A DNA stretch of 64,000 nucleotides, taken from Acheta domesticus (lineage: Eukaryota; Arthropoda; Insecta; Orthoptera; Gryllidae). The stretch lies in assembly GCA_031308135.1 (NCBI GenBank), contig JAHLJT010009436.1, positions 215,115,420 to 215,179,419 on the forward strand, in the 5' to 3' direction. The notes under the pieces are model-generated. The model searched no databases. It saw only the letters and a list, made by a program, of their open reading frames with translations, and was not told where the DNA came from. The position numbers and the translations under genes were made by a program. The stretch's first letter is position 1. Each line of letters opens with the position of its first letter. Below are positions 45,901 to 58,099 of the stretch, piece after piece.

Positions 45901-48010
45901 GGAACTTTGCCAGAAGCAGTAACTCTGCGCTCAGAGTTGGTGGGTGAGGAAGTGCGATTAATTTCTGTGTAGAGATATGGAAGATTGATTCTATTTCCTA
46001 CTAAAAAACACCTAATTACCATTTTTTTAATTTCGCAGCTTTCATTTTTCTTCAGAATGATGCCTTTTTTCTCTAGAACAGAATAGGAGCAGGTAACAAC
46101 GAGAGGAGAAAACACATTTAAGTCAATCAAACCTAAATATTCACTCAAGTTAACGATGGATACTGCATAATGAGAAGACGTTCCCTGAAAATTGAACGAC
46201 AGTCTTACATGATGACTATTTTTCCAATCTTGCATTGTTTTTGGACATTTAGAAGCGACATGTATAACAGGACACACTGGTCCGGATAACAAGCAAATAC
46301 ACAAATAAACACGAGGTATAAACAAAGGACATTCGTTGCGCAACGGAAAAGCCGTGTATCCGAAACAGCAATATTCGCCACATCACATACATCGGTGCCC
46401 CTCGTATAAAGCCTAGAATATGACGTCGGTAACTAGACACCTAACGACCACTCGCCACGACCAGCGGACAGCGAGTGTACAATAGCAGAGAGGGTTATTA
46501 CGAGATTATTGTGTTGCCAGCATAATCACAACTCTAGCATTCCACTGCAGCTCACGTAACGTAGTATAACAATGGTTGAGCTTTTTCAGGAGCCTTTGAA
46601 ACAAAAGTTGCGACGAGTGCTGTGGTCTGCGAGAGACTCCAACAAAGACAAAATATACGAGGACGTTTCTGGAAACTACACTTAATATACAACAACATTC
46701 CATTGTTTTCAGTTCATTTGCTAAAAAATATTACAATGACTTCCAGTATTTCGAAGAGAACTGTCGGTGCCACTGTTGTGGTGCCACGTTTGTGTTAACA
46801 GTTATTTGCGGAGATACACATTATTTTTAAACAAAATAATTCTAACTCTCTGGAGTATCATTGAGAGGAAGTTCCGGAACTACGCAGATACTTGGATACA
46901 CCGTACCACAAGTAAATTATAATTACTATTGCGCTGTGAGAACAAGACTGTAATGAATTGGAAGTACATTACTGTATGAAATAATTTACATGACAGACAT
47001 AATATTCAAAATGAAGATTAATAATGTAATATTATTTTGTTCATATTAATTCTAGCACTTATGAGTAGAATTCAGGAAAACAGCGCGAAATGTAAATGGG
47101 TAAAAGCAGAATAGCTTCTCTTTTAATATCATTCACGAAATATGTAGCATTTTTTTGTTTGTTCCAAAGCAAAAGATGAGCAAAGTCACTTTTAATTAAC
47201 TCCCAGAAAGTGATACTTCTTTTATTATAAGTGTTGTTTCGATTGAGAATATTAGAGAATTATTTGAACATAGAATCGTTTATTCAATGCATTCATAAAG
47301 AGAGCAACATTTAAATTTGAATAAAGAGACGAGTGTGGTCTTGGTATAACTTCAAATTTAAATATTAAATAGATTAAAAAAGTATTCCTAGACATCACTG
47401 GACTGTTTATTCAACTTTAAATAGCAATTCTGTTGAATGCATCAAATACAAAATTCTTTAAAAAATATTGTGAAAGAAGTTTTGGTACTTTATAAATACA
47501 CTGGCCAATATATTTAGTTAAAACTTCATTACTACATACATAATTTAAAAGAGACAACCATTTTGAACAAAACATTCAAGAGATATATTAAATATTTATG
47601 TTGAATTATATTTTGTTTGATGATGTAAATACAATTAAACTAAAAATAGAAAAAATACAATTATTAACCACAACTAAAAATTTAAAAAGCGAAAATGATA
47701 AAAATAATAATAAAATGTGGGAAAAGAACAATCTTCACTTTTAGGTTCTATAAAAAAGTACATTCAAAAGGGAAAACTTGTCACTAAATCTCTAACATTT
47801 TTCACATTTCTTCAACGTATGTCTGCTCAATACATCAAACACACAAGTAATTTAATTAAAATTGTAAAAATGAAAGAAAGACTCTCATTAAGCAGTCTTT
47901 ACTTAAATGTAAATTCAGAAACGTAACATTTGAAAGTCTAAAGAAAAAACAAGCAACTTTCAGTGTAGTGAATTTTTTCTCCCAGTCGGGGTGCGTTTAG
48001 AAATCTTTTC
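45900..48010. other. AT-rich spacer, 2.1 kb
   Basis: Mostly very AT-rich (especially 46900-47940). No element recognised. Confidence 0.5.
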
Positions 48011-48092
48011 GCACCAGATGTCCCGGTAGCCACCAAGGGCGGCGGGAGGAAAAGAGCGCGGACGGAGACGAAAACTCGCAACATGCGTGGCT

Positions 48093-48346
48093 CGGGGGCG
48101 GATCCAGCCAATCATTCGGAGGGGGAGGGGCATCGTAGATTTTTGTTAAACAAACATTTTTTATATTGTATATTATTTTTGCAGAGTATGTATGATACTA
48201 TACAATATTATTGTTTAACTAATTACATAATTTTAACATAAATATTTAAATCAATTTTGCAAAATAAAAGAAGGTAACAGTCGAAAACTCTATGCCTTCG
48301 GGGGGGAGGGTATGGCCCCCATGGCCCCTCCCTGGATTCGCCTCTG
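48093..48346 (+). mobile_element. hAT-like MITE family A, copy 3
   Basis: The 254-bp element has ends CGGGGGCGGATCCAG and the complement of CAGAGGCGAATCCAG, flanked by gcgtggct and gcttggct (7/8 identical), an 8-bp target duplication as made by hAT transposases. It is inserted in a GC-rich island although its own core is very AT-rich. It is non-coding. Confidence 0.9.
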
Positions 48347-48349
48347 GCT

Positions 48350-48690
48350 TGGCTCGCGCACGCGGCCAACACGGTTGCGAAGCTATGTGTATGTGTGTGT
48401 TGAGAGGGTGGCGAGGGGGAGGCGCTATCAGTGTTTATGCAATCGGGCGATAACTCGCGCGCAGCTATCAAGGGCGGGCGCGGACTCGTGACCCGCGCAG
48501 GGGGGTAATTGAAATCTACGGAGCGGCCAAGATTTTACGGGCCATGTTTACAGTTGGAGGTTAATGAAAGCGGGCTCAACTGCAGTTTAATTCGCCGGCC
48601 GCGCGAGAGCTGTTGCTGGACGTTGGCAGGTCGCCGCGCAGCGCCGCGCTGGACGGGTGGGCGGGCGGGCGGGCGGGCGTATGATGTGGC
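48350..48690. promoter_or_regulatory. CpG island with candidate conserved core
   Basis: A GT-rich stretch (48384-48400) precedes a complex CpG-rich core at 48420-48620 with GGTAATTGAAATC, GGTTAATGAAAGC and CAGTTTAATTCG homeodomain-type words. GGGC tetramers follow at 48655-48680. Confidence 0.35.
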
Positions 48691-49200
48691 GCAGGAGTGA
48701 GACGAATATGACTAAATGGGAAACACGGGAGTCGAGCAAGCATAAGTGGAATCATGAGAAGTCGAGGGAAACAGGTAGGATGGTTTTGTGGGATACGAGT
48801 TTGGGAAGTGAAAGAATACTAAGCAGAGATGTCGTAAATGATACAGAACGATAAAAAGAATACAGAAACCCATGAGAATTGTAAAAGGAGAGAAACTGGC
48901 AAGAAAATGAAAACAAAAAATCAAGGAAAGGGAGAAAAAATGAATGGGGGGGTTTGCAGATGTGAAGTAAACCAAGAAACTGGAAAATGAAATAAATAAA
49001 GAGGTACGTCATGGTTGAGAGATAAATGGAAGGATAAACATCGAAACATGAAACAAGTAGTTTGGCAATACGATGCACAAGCGAGCAATGGGCGTACGCA
49101 GAAGCGAGCAATGGGCGTTACGAAAACGAACAGGAACAAATAGTCACAAACTATTTTAAGTAAAGTCACAGAGAGAACATTACACCACGCAGAATGTTGA
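48690..49200 (+). repeat. Purine-rich tract
   Basis: A/G-rich + strand sequence following the GGGC tetramers; no gene. Confidence 0.5.
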
Positions 49201-49690
49201 AACTGCGCATTCAATCGGTCTCCCTCAGCCCTTTACGCGAATGCGGCTGGAGATCAAATTTTCGAGAAGAGAAAGGGGAAGAGAACGAGAGCAAATATGG
49301 GGCAGGGCGCAGCGATGGCGGCGACGCGACGGGGCAGGAGATGGACGGCGGGCGCGACGGCGAGGGAAGTCGTTGCGACGCACGACCCGTGAAATTGTCG
49401 CCGGCGCGAATGGCGCGACAAGATGGTGGATCTAAACGAAATGGCGGTGGACAGCGGACGCTGGGCTCGCGGACGCGACATTCCCCTTTTTGAAAGATCG
49501 GCGGATCTCTGCATCTCCTCTTAACGCGTAATGAGCAGGGAGTAAATGCGGTTGTTACGACGAACGCTGTAATTGCAGACGGCAAATATGGAGCACTAGG
49601 CGTGAGATGGCCGTTTAATTTCACGCCGCACAAACAATGCCCAGTGACGTCACCTCTGCGTTGTATCGACACTCAATATCCCCTCAATGA
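49200..49690. promoter_or_regulatory. CpG island with CRE and Sox words
   Basis: The right part (49500-49680) is complex. It contains an AACAATG Sox-type word at 49633-49639 and a perfect palindromic CRE, TGACGTCA, at 49645-49652. The left part is G-rich with several GATGGCGGC and AAATGGCGGTGG YY1/PHO-like words (about 49314 and 49439). Confidence 0.35.
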
Positions 49691-50830
49691 ACATTAAACT
49701 GAGCTCCAAATTCCATGGTATTACGAAATACTAAATCAGTCGCTGCGGAGTAGTGGTTCTGAATCGCAATATTACGAGTACACTAATAACTCGCAAACGA
49801 TTCTTGATCGCCGGGCAATATTGGTCAGCATGTCAAATTTGACAAAATGGAAACGGCGAGAAATACAATGTATAAATAGTAATTCCCTAAAGGATGAAAT
49901 AACATATTGACAAATTTATGTTTTTTGAAGAGATAGAGATTTTAGTACTTATTATCGAAACAAACCTCAATTCTTCAAATTCACGATAAATCGTGCTTTT
50001 TTTGGTATAAGCACAAATATTCGTCCGGAAAGGAAACCGCGTGTCTCGTCAATACTGTGGAGATTCTCAATGACTCAAGTCATTATCATCAAAAGAAGTA
50101 GTGGCAATATTTCGCAGAGCCCACTGGTTGCCTGAAGCATCTCCCAGAATATTAGACCAGAAGAGAGAGAGAGCTGAAAACATTGTCAGTCTATGAAAAC
50201 ATGAATAAATAACGCGAAATAAATCACTGCAAATAGCATCTTGCTCTCAAACATATATTCTCATCTATAGCAAATTAATGTCATTTGAAATGTTTCAAAA
50301 GGAAATACAGTGCGAACATTAAAGCACGGGACAAATAATGTACAAGAAACAGAGTATTCTTTTTTTTTTATAGTTTTCGTTACACGCAGAGAATGTATCG
50401 ATGAGAGGGTTTTGTAAAACAAATATAAGAAAGCAATATCTACGTTATGGTGAGGTTTTCATAATGAAAAACAGTTTATTTTCAGAAACAAATACAACCA
50501 AGGGAAAAAAGATTCAAAATGTTATACTTCAGGAAATTTTTTTTTTCATTAAATAATTTTCTACCATAGAAAAAGAAAAAAAATCAATTTCTTTCGTAAA
50601 GGAGTAAACATAAATCAGGAATTATTTAGTACAGTAGAGGAAATACATTGCTGTAAACGAAGTTTCGTGTTTACAAGGTTCTGACACGAAGAATGATTTA
50701 AAGTTACAGAGTTCTGAATTCATTTAAAGCAAACATGGAATTTATTTTTAAGTTCCATTTGAACTATACACATTGACAAAAAGGGGTGTCTGCTGCGACC
50801 TTATCTGCACCTGAATCTGGTCCTGAAAAC
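49690..50830. other. AT-rich spacer
   Basis: No element recognised. Confidence 0.5.
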
Positions 50831-51440
50831 ACTATTAGAATCAGTTTCAGTGTTATACATATTTGTCCAGGAGCGCCGGATTCCACCTTCGTTTCATACC
50901 AAGGGGGATTTATCTCGCTCCAAAGCGGGGACCTGACTTTCCGGTTTAGCCTGACCTCCCTCGGCTTGCACTAATGTTCCGTCAGGCTCCGGTTACGCCG
51001 GATCTCAACACTCCTCCAAAATGTGAAACCTTTTGAGACTTGTTGGGACCGCCTTTCCGGTTCACAGCTACCAACTTAACAGGCTGGAACCGGGGTCGGT
51101 TAGACGCACTCACAACGTGCCGGGACAAATCCCCCCATGAGTATCGGGCACCCGTATGCGAAAACTCGCTTTGTGGTCGGCATTGCCAAACTCTCGTAGT
51201 GACGACGCCTTTCCCCAGTGCGGCGGCCACATCCTCACCGGCGGGCCCCCGCGAGGGCATCCCGGCGTCCTCGCGCCCTCGGCGTCTTTCGCACCCCAAG
51301 AGCGCCGCCGCGCCGAGGCCGCGGGCGCCGGCGCCTGCGGGGCGGCCGCACGGAATTCATTTCCATATTTTAAGCCGGCGCTCCGCAAGGTCCGCATTCC
51401 GGGGGTCGCACCCTCCGGAGGGCCCGCCAAGCACGGGGGC
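50830..51440. other. GC-balanced to GC-rich block, origin unclear
   Basis: The sequence is complex with intermediate GC and several CCGG words. A 105-residue minus-strand frame (50982-51299) and a 190-residue + strand frame cross it; neither has a domain I recognise. It could be a decayed transposon interior or unique CpG-rich DNA. Confidence 0.3.
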
Positions 51441-52073
51441 CCTTTTTTATTTTATTTTATTCTCCTTGTCATCACACGAGCCATCGATATTAATTTTCCC
51501 CCGTTCCCTTCACCGTGCGGCCCGCCGCTTCTTTTGTTCTTCGCCCTCTCCCCACCCCCACCTCTTATCCATTCTCTTCGCGGGAACGGAGACAGCAGGG
51601 GGGCGAGACTGAGAACTCGAAATTTATTTCCGATTACGAAAATGCTAATTTTTTTAGACGCGATCTTTTTACTATTCATACAGATGTCGCGCGGACGAGG
51701 CGTCGGCGAGGACGACGCAAAGCGCTGAGAGAGGACGGCGCGGACGGCAGGGAGGGCGAGGACGGCGAGGACGCGCGAGGTCGCTGCAACGACTTTTACG
51801 AGGGTCCGGCAGCGGCCGCCCAATCGCACGCTAATATCTTGGGGGAGGCGAGCCCGTAAAGCGCTTTACTGCCCGTCCCGCCGGCATTTGTTTATATTAA
51901 GCGAAGACGAGCACCGGCGCACGTGGCGCCTCGGCCGCGACCTCGTAAAGCTCGACGGCGCCGCGCCGCGCCGCGCCAGGCGCTTGCGAGGGCCGCCGCG
52001 GCGGCGGTTTCGATCTCGATAGCGGCCGTCCGGGCGCCGAGGACCCGTCCGAAGGGGGCGATGTCCTAAGGAG
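51440..52073. promoter_or_regulatory. CpG-rich block with forkhead word
   Basis: The 51800-51960 part is complex, with a forkhead-type TTGTTTATATTA at 51888-51899 and paired GTAAAGC words. CGCCGCGCCGCGCC runs follow at 51958-51976. The hAT-like element at 52082 interrupts the right edge of this island. Confidence 0.3.
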
Positions 52074-52081
52074 GCGAGACG

Positions 52082-52670
52082 CAGAGGCGTATCTATGTCA
52101 TAGTCATAAGTTAGACAGTAAGGTAGGTATAAGTTAGTATGTAAGCTACAAAATTAGTCAGATTACCAATCACTGTAAATATAAACATAGGTATTATAAA
52201 ACTGTATGTTAAACTTGTATATATGTAAATAAATAAAACTTAACAAAATAGAGGCCGGTAGTGTGCGCCAACTGGAAAAATTGCAAAAGGAAAACGCCAT
52301 TTCATCACGTCTTGGAGACAATCGAAAGGCAGCCAAACAATCAATCAACAAAGTGAAGATTAAACTCGCGGGCGTCCAAAAATGAGACAATCATAAGGGG
52401 CACCCGCAGAAACAATTCCAAACAAACATCTGAGGACAGCATCACGGATGAGCTCCACACTGGAGCGGGATTTCAAACTGAAGAAGCCACACGTGTCCCG
52501 TATCTACGGTACGGCAGACATGGCACGTGCCATAGGCGCCCTTCATAAGGGGCGCTAATTAGAGTGTACCCTATAAAACAAATAACAACCACCCTAATTT
52601 GAGGTATCCTGACAGGGGCGTAAATTCTACGTTTGCCATGGGCGCCTGAATACCTATAGATACGCCTCTG
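52082..52670 (+). mobile_element. Non-autonomous hAT-like element, 589 bp
   Basis: The first 15 bases (CAGAGGCGTATCTAT) are repeated in perfect inverted form at the right end. Flanking 8-mers gcgagacg and acgagacg agree at 7 of 8 positions, as expected for a hAT insertion. The right subterminal region contains CAGGGGCGTAAATTC at 52613, itself like a hAT terminus, and two GCCATRGGCGCC blocks (about 52530 and 52635), suggesting end duplication. No transposase frame is present. Confidence 0.85.
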
Positions 52671-52679
52671 ACGAGACGG

Positions 52680-53150
52680 CAAGCAAGCGACGAGTTGTTC
52701 TGGTGAGGTGCTTGAGAAAGATAGCGACTGGTGGGAGTTGTTGGACGTTGAAGATGCGAAGGTGTACAAGTATATTATGAATAATGTACGGGTATTTAAA
52801 TTTACTTTATCCAGTACTTATACGGCACGAGTATTTAAAGTACTTTGCCCAACATTAAACGAACGTAATAGAAAGTATTCGCGAAGATATAGAGCACGAA
52901 GGAGGGGATGGCAGTTATGAAATATGTTATGAATGCTTGCTCGAAGATAGTATCGTTTGTGTAATGTGATGATGGTAACAAATAGTAATAGAGATGGTGG
53001 CGCTGGCAGATAGAAGGCGGCAGGAAATGTGACTGGCGTCACAACGGCAAAACGGTAGAGCGGATGCAGCAGTTATGCACTGCGGGAGGCAGGAAATGTA
53101 AGGGAAAAGGAAAATTGCGTCAGTACTAGGGAAAGGATGTTGGCGCAAAT
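52680..53150 (+). repeat. Purine-skewed spacer
   Basis: G/A-rich + strand sequence with GATGGTGG-like words. ACGGGTATTTAAATTTACTTT and ACGAGTATTTAAAGTACTTT-type near-repeats occur at about 52788 and 52828. No gene. Confidence 0.4.
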
Positions 53151-53159
53151 ATATCTACG

Positions 53160-53490
53160 GGGTACCGCGGGAGCGAGGATAGTGGCGAACGCGCTAGCAA
53201 CGCGAAGGAGCGGACGAAAGGGTGCGCCCCCCTCCGAGGATCGCAGGCGCGCGGGCGGGCGGGCGGGTGGGGGCTCAAACTGTCGATATGTCGCCGTCCA
53301 GCAGCCGCGGGGGCCCCGAATGATGGAGATGGGGCGCCGTAAGAGGTACTTAGGGGCTGTCGGGGACCGCGGGCGCGGCTGGCCGTTGGCCACGCGTCTC
53401 CCCCCCTCCCCCGCCCTCGCGGTCGCCCGTGAAGAGGATAGAAGGCGGGGCGCGGCCGCCGCGCCGCGGAGGGTGGAAATAATGAAGCTG
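53160..53490. other. GC-rich CpG island with GGGC tetramers
   Basis: GCGGGCGGGCGGGCGG occurs at about 53251-53266. The rest is complex CpG-rich DNA. Confidence 0.5.
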
Positions 53491-53819
53491 TGAACCATCG
53501 ATCCGGCCCGGAGCGACAACAAAAAAGAAGTCACAAATCACTTCACATAGTAATCCTAGCGGCCTCATCTCACCGCTGTGAGGGAAAAAGTAACGAGTCC
53601 CTCTTGTTTGAAAAGGTTGGAATTCTCTCAGAAGAAATCTACGATATTAAATCCTTGGGGTCTAGGAGAAAATGATAAATGTAACATTCATTTATTAGCC
53701 GGAAATAAATACAGTAACGAAAACAGAAGCCTTTCAGCTTATGATATGCAAAATTACACAATCTTTCTTGTAAAATTGCGTTGATTCCTCAGTCGGTCAC
53801 ATGAGAAATATAAGCTTCC

Positions 53820-53820
<1 letters not shown>

Positions 53821-53857
<37 letters not shown>
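53821..53857 (+). repeat. (ATT)n microsatellite
   Basis: About 12 perfect ATT units in an AT-rich spacer (53490-54030) that otherwise holds nothing recognised. Confidence 0.95.
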
Positions 53858-54029
53858 ACAATAGTATTTTAAAGATTATCTGACTGCATGATTGCAAATC
53901 AAGTAGTACGGGAAAAAGTAGAAAAGCACAAGGGTCGCAAATATATTTTAAAAAATTGAGAGGAATAAAAAAAAGAAGATAGATTCGTTTCTGGATGATC
54001 CCACAGGATTAGGAGAAAATGCAGATTTG

Positions 54030-54240
54030 GGGCTTCAAATGTCCTCCTCGCAGCCTCGCCTTTCGAGAGCATGCGCGTTGCGGCGCGGCGGGCAGTTTGA
54101 CTCCATCTCTTTAAGTGAGACGGCCCTCCCGAGCGAGTAGCGTCGCCGCAAGCGCCACCGTGGCGTTGGCGGCTGTTGCTGGTGCACGGGCGAGTGGGGG
54201 CGAGTTTTTGCGTGACGTAACGTGTCCATCCACTGGAGCG
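54030..54240. other. Short CpG-rich block
   Basis: Complex CpG-rich sequence between the AT-rich spacer and the GA array. Confidence 0.4.
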
Positions 54241-54529
54241 CAGAGGGTGGATACCATGAGTAGGAGGAGGAGGAGTATAGGAGGAGTTCGGGAAAATGGA
54301 ATCATGAAGAAAACAAGACAGGGAGAGAATGGGCAGCAAATTTTGAAAAGCAAAAGGGAAAAGTAGACGATCAGAAACGATGGGAGAGAAAACCGAAATA
54401 AAAGGTTGAGAAGAGACTGAACGAGGGAGAATAACTTATAAACTATGACAATTTGAGGCTGAAGAAGAAAATCGGAGGGGAGTCCTCATGAACATCTCTT
54501 CGCCATTCTGTTTTGGGGAAAACTGGTAT

Positions 54530-54765
54530 ACTGAGAGAGACTAGAGAGGAAGAGAGAGAGGAAGAGAGAGAGGAAGAGAGAAAGGAAGAAAGAGAGGGAG
54601 AGAGAGGAAGAGAGAGGGGAAGAGAGGAAAAGAGAGAGGAAGAGGGAGTGGAAGAGAGAGGAAAAGAGGGAAAGGAAGAGGGAGGGAGGTGGGAGAGAGG
54701 GGCAGAGAAAGGAAAAGAGGGAAAGGAAGAGGGAGGAAGTGGAGAGAGGGGCAGAGAAAGGGAGA
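54530..54765 (+). repeat. GAGAGGAA/GA purine array
   Basis: GGAAGAGAGAGA-type units, with a longer imperfect repeat (GGGAAAGGAAGAGGGAGG) near 54668 and 54718. The strand is essentially pure purine, so triplex (H-DNA) formation and GAGA-factor-type words are expected. Frames are Glu/Arg or Leu/Ser/Pro-rich artefacts. Confidence 0.9.
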
Positions 54766-54799
54766 CGAACCGTGGGCACATGAGAACAGACACACGCAT

Positions 54800-55150
54800 A
54801 TTGTTCAGAATTTCACAAATCCTGTGATTGCGGGATTTATTTCGCTCGCCACGCACGAGCGAGCCCGCGCGATCCGAGCCTCGCTCACGTCCGCTTGCCG
54901 GCCGCGCACGCCCAGCAAACGTTGCACCCGGTACTGGAACTGCCGTGCAAGCCAGCGCCTCCGGCCAGCGAACAACTGGCCAATGTAACGTAGAGGGTTA
55001 TCTTCTCCTAGCAAAAGAGTCAGTTATCTTCTCCTAACAACTTCGACGAAAAAGGACTCTAAATCAGTGTTGTCAAGGTCGAGACGACAAGCGGGAGTCC
55101 GTGGCACGAATGCCACGACGAAATCGCCCCTTCACGTAGTTCGTCACCCC
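54800..55150. other. CpG-rich block
   Basis: Complex CpG-rich DNA with a tandem pair of GTTATCTTCTCCTA words (about 54998 and 55023). No gene. Confidence 0.4.
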
Positions 55151-56220
55151 GCCATCAGACAACGCCATCCCTATTGTACAACGGCGGGGTTACTAATAGT
55201 TGTTTTTTTTTCCGCTGCTAATTGTGCAGAGTAGCTAGTGGCATGCAACGGAGCCACGACACGTGCCACTGCCACCAGTAGGAGGACTTGACATCATTCC
55301 TCTAAATGAAAAAGAATGCTCTGCTAGGTCGTGGAGACTATTTCGAAAGATTGTCAGATCCATAGGAATTTGGATTTATGGAAATGAATGCTATGATATT
55401 AACAGTCATAACTTCAAAATGGTTAAGAAGTGGCAACTAGAGAAACTCTTAAGACATGTTTTGAAAATAATTTTCTTTGTTATCGAGAAAGACCTTTATT
55501 TTCTCAAAGAAGAAGCGATCGACGGGAAATCGATGTTAACTGTAACTCTGACATCTGAGACATTACACCAAGGACAAGCCAGTTATTACCCTTACCCTTT
55601 GGCACTCCGCATATGGGGCATTTTTTTAAAAAATCTTCTGCGCGTACCGAATATGTGCATTATGATGGTTGAAATATAATAGGGAAGATTGTTGAAATCT
55701 TGGAAGAAATTTAGTTTTAGCGAGATGCTCTAAATACAGTTCTCCCACGTATACCGAATAATCTTTGGGATGGATGACACAAGAAATAAAATACATGCCG
55801 GTTACTGAAAAAACCATTCCAAGCGCAAGCGGATGTCAATAACACATGCCATCACTCTGTCCAACATCATTACGTCTTTCAACAAAGGTCCCTTTCATCA
55901 ACTGATACCATCAAGTTCTTTACTTCAAAGAATTTGATGCGTTTAAAAATAGCTCATACACATAACTCTTTATCATTTATAGGAGACTTTGAGCGTAAAT
56001 TTTCCATTGATGCGATAGCTTTCACACACTTCCTTATCAAGATCGATTGTCCACAAAACGTTTTGTAATATAAAAGTGAACCAATCCGCATCGATCACCC
56101 AACACAAACACTGAAAACCAGAAAACGCCTGACTCCAATTGCAAGTCGAAAGTAAAGATGAATTACGTCATAGTTCTTCAAAGGGTTTAGAGAAGACCAT
56201 CAGACGCCATCAATTCGCTT
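55150..56220. other. AT-rich spacer with an unassigned 138-residue frame
   Basis: The + strand frame 55263-55679 is the longest in AT-rich DNA here and is not a simple repeat (mixed Leu/Ile/Lys/Tyr composition). It has no motif, signal peptide or neighbour that supports a gene, and its length is within what chance gives over 64 kb in six frames. Confidence 0.2.
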
Positions 56221-56820
56221 CCCCAAGTCAACTCTTTGGCAATGACTGCCGCTGCAATGAAGACCTCTCCTGCCATTGAACCTTTTTTTTCCCCTCTCAT
56301 CGCCGACGCTCACTTTCAACTGTTTATGCCTCCAGTTTACGACCGGGCAATTCCGAAAAACCCGGCCCCGGGAAGAATTCATCAGTCGACGCAGCGGCCC
56401 TTCAGATAAGCATCCGCCGTCTTCCCTTACGCCACGGGGCGACGGCAGCTCAGAGGGTGGAGCAGGGTGGAAATACGGACGAGGCGAAACGACTCTCTTG
56501 ACGAGGAAGGACGCAATACGATTCCTATTTACAGAATGTTTATTAAACATTTTAACATATGCTGTTTTGTTTGCCGGGGATCGGATTCAATTAGACGCGT
56601 GGGGGTTGGAGGAGGAAACGGAGGGGGAGAGGGAGCGGCGCGGTGGTGCATTTGTAAAATTCCTGCAGATGGCGGGAGGGTAATAAAACCGCTTCTGCTG
56701 CTTGGGCTGCACCCGCCCCTGCCCCTCCATCGCACGCAGCAGCAGGGGTGGATAACCATCCCTTCTCAGCGAGGGACAAGCATTCTCTCGGAGCGAGTAT
56801 GAAGGCCACACACGTCTCTG
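56220..56820. other. GC-balanced to GC-rich block
   Basis: Complex sequence with a G-rich part at 56600-56690 and a C-rich part at 56695-56735. No domain in the frames. Confidence 0.4.
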
Positions 56821-57240
56821 TATAGCGTTCTTTTGATTCTTCATTCTAATAATGAAATATTTTTTAGTGCTATCACTACGAAAAGTTATGAATGAAATAT
56901 CGAACACCGTAGTAACAACGAAGTAAATTCAATATTAGTATAAACGGTAAACAAGAATATTTAAACAATTGCGGTAATAAGAAAATATGACACTCACAGT
57001 TCAAGGATGTGTCAGATCAACAAAAGCAAAAGAATCTTTCAGAAACAAGAACATTTATATATTCTACTATTGCACTTCTAACATAAATATCGCATATTTC
57101 TCACATTCCTGGAGCAACATTTTACACGTGATTGAAACATATGTTAACGAGATATTCGACTAATGTAGACTGGTAAATACTGACAGCTCCAAAATAATTA
57201 AATGATTAAAATAAGGAATAGTACATTATTGCATCCGGTT
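56820..57240. other. AT-rich spacer
   Basis: No element recognised. Confidence 0.5.
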
Positions 57241-57660
57241 GAGATTAAAGATCGTCACCAGTAATGTGGGCGGAGGGCTGGGGACGCAACGGACTCGTAC
57301 CGCGCCTGGCTCTGTGCGCGCCACCCCTGCGTCGCCCGCCCCACCGTTTGATGAACCTCCCCAAGACGGAGCTTATTTTCATTTTTACGATCGGCGGAGG
57401 CGCGCGGGCGCGGGCGCCGGCGCGTGGGGGTGCAGGCGGTAGCGGCAGCGATTTATTCGGGGCGAGGAGCGCTGGCGCTGGACCGGAGCCCGCGGGCTGG
57501 CAGCCGCCAGCGGTGGCGGTGGGGGCGGGGGCGGGGGCGGGGGCGGGGGGCGGGGGCGGCGGCGGTGACAGCTCGAGAGGCGCCACGGGCAAAGCAGACG
57601 AGTGGAAGAGGGTGGTGGGGTTGGGGATCGCACTGAAGGCGCCAGCAGCCAAATAGGTAC
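57240..57660 (+). other. GC-rich island with GGGGGC run
   Basis: GGGGGC units at about 57519-57560 follow complex CpG-rich DNA. Frames are Ala/Gly/Pro-rich on both strands. Confidence 0.5.
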
Positions 57661-58099
57661 AGATGAGCTGGGAACAAAACCTCCAAGTGGGGAAACGGGC
57701 TTTTCCACCGTCCTCGGAAAAGAGTAAATCACGGAATCATAGACACAACGCCTATGTCATATTCAGACATTTGCATCGTGCATACCGAATGATAAAACCA
57801 TATTTCACACACACAAAATAAAGATCTGAGAATTTCTCAATAAAAAAGCAACATCGATTCAAACGCTATTCGAACGTTTTTTATGCAACTACAACGGGCG
57901 CTTAGAACGTGGCGGCAAGTGTGTACACAAACGGAGAATGTGTGGATTTCACAAACTTCCTCCAAAAATTATAATAACGAAGGTTATTACCATATTGATG
58001 CGTCCGTTTCAATCGTACGTGATCATACGACAATGCTGTCTGTCCTATTCCCTCCACCTAATCGGCGCCTCGGACGTACATGATTTCTAGTAAATATCG

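Noticed and set aside
55263..55679. 138-residue + strand frame of mixed composition
   Set aside because: Not a repeat artefact, but no recognisable family, motif, splice context or conservation evidence; the length is compatible with chance.
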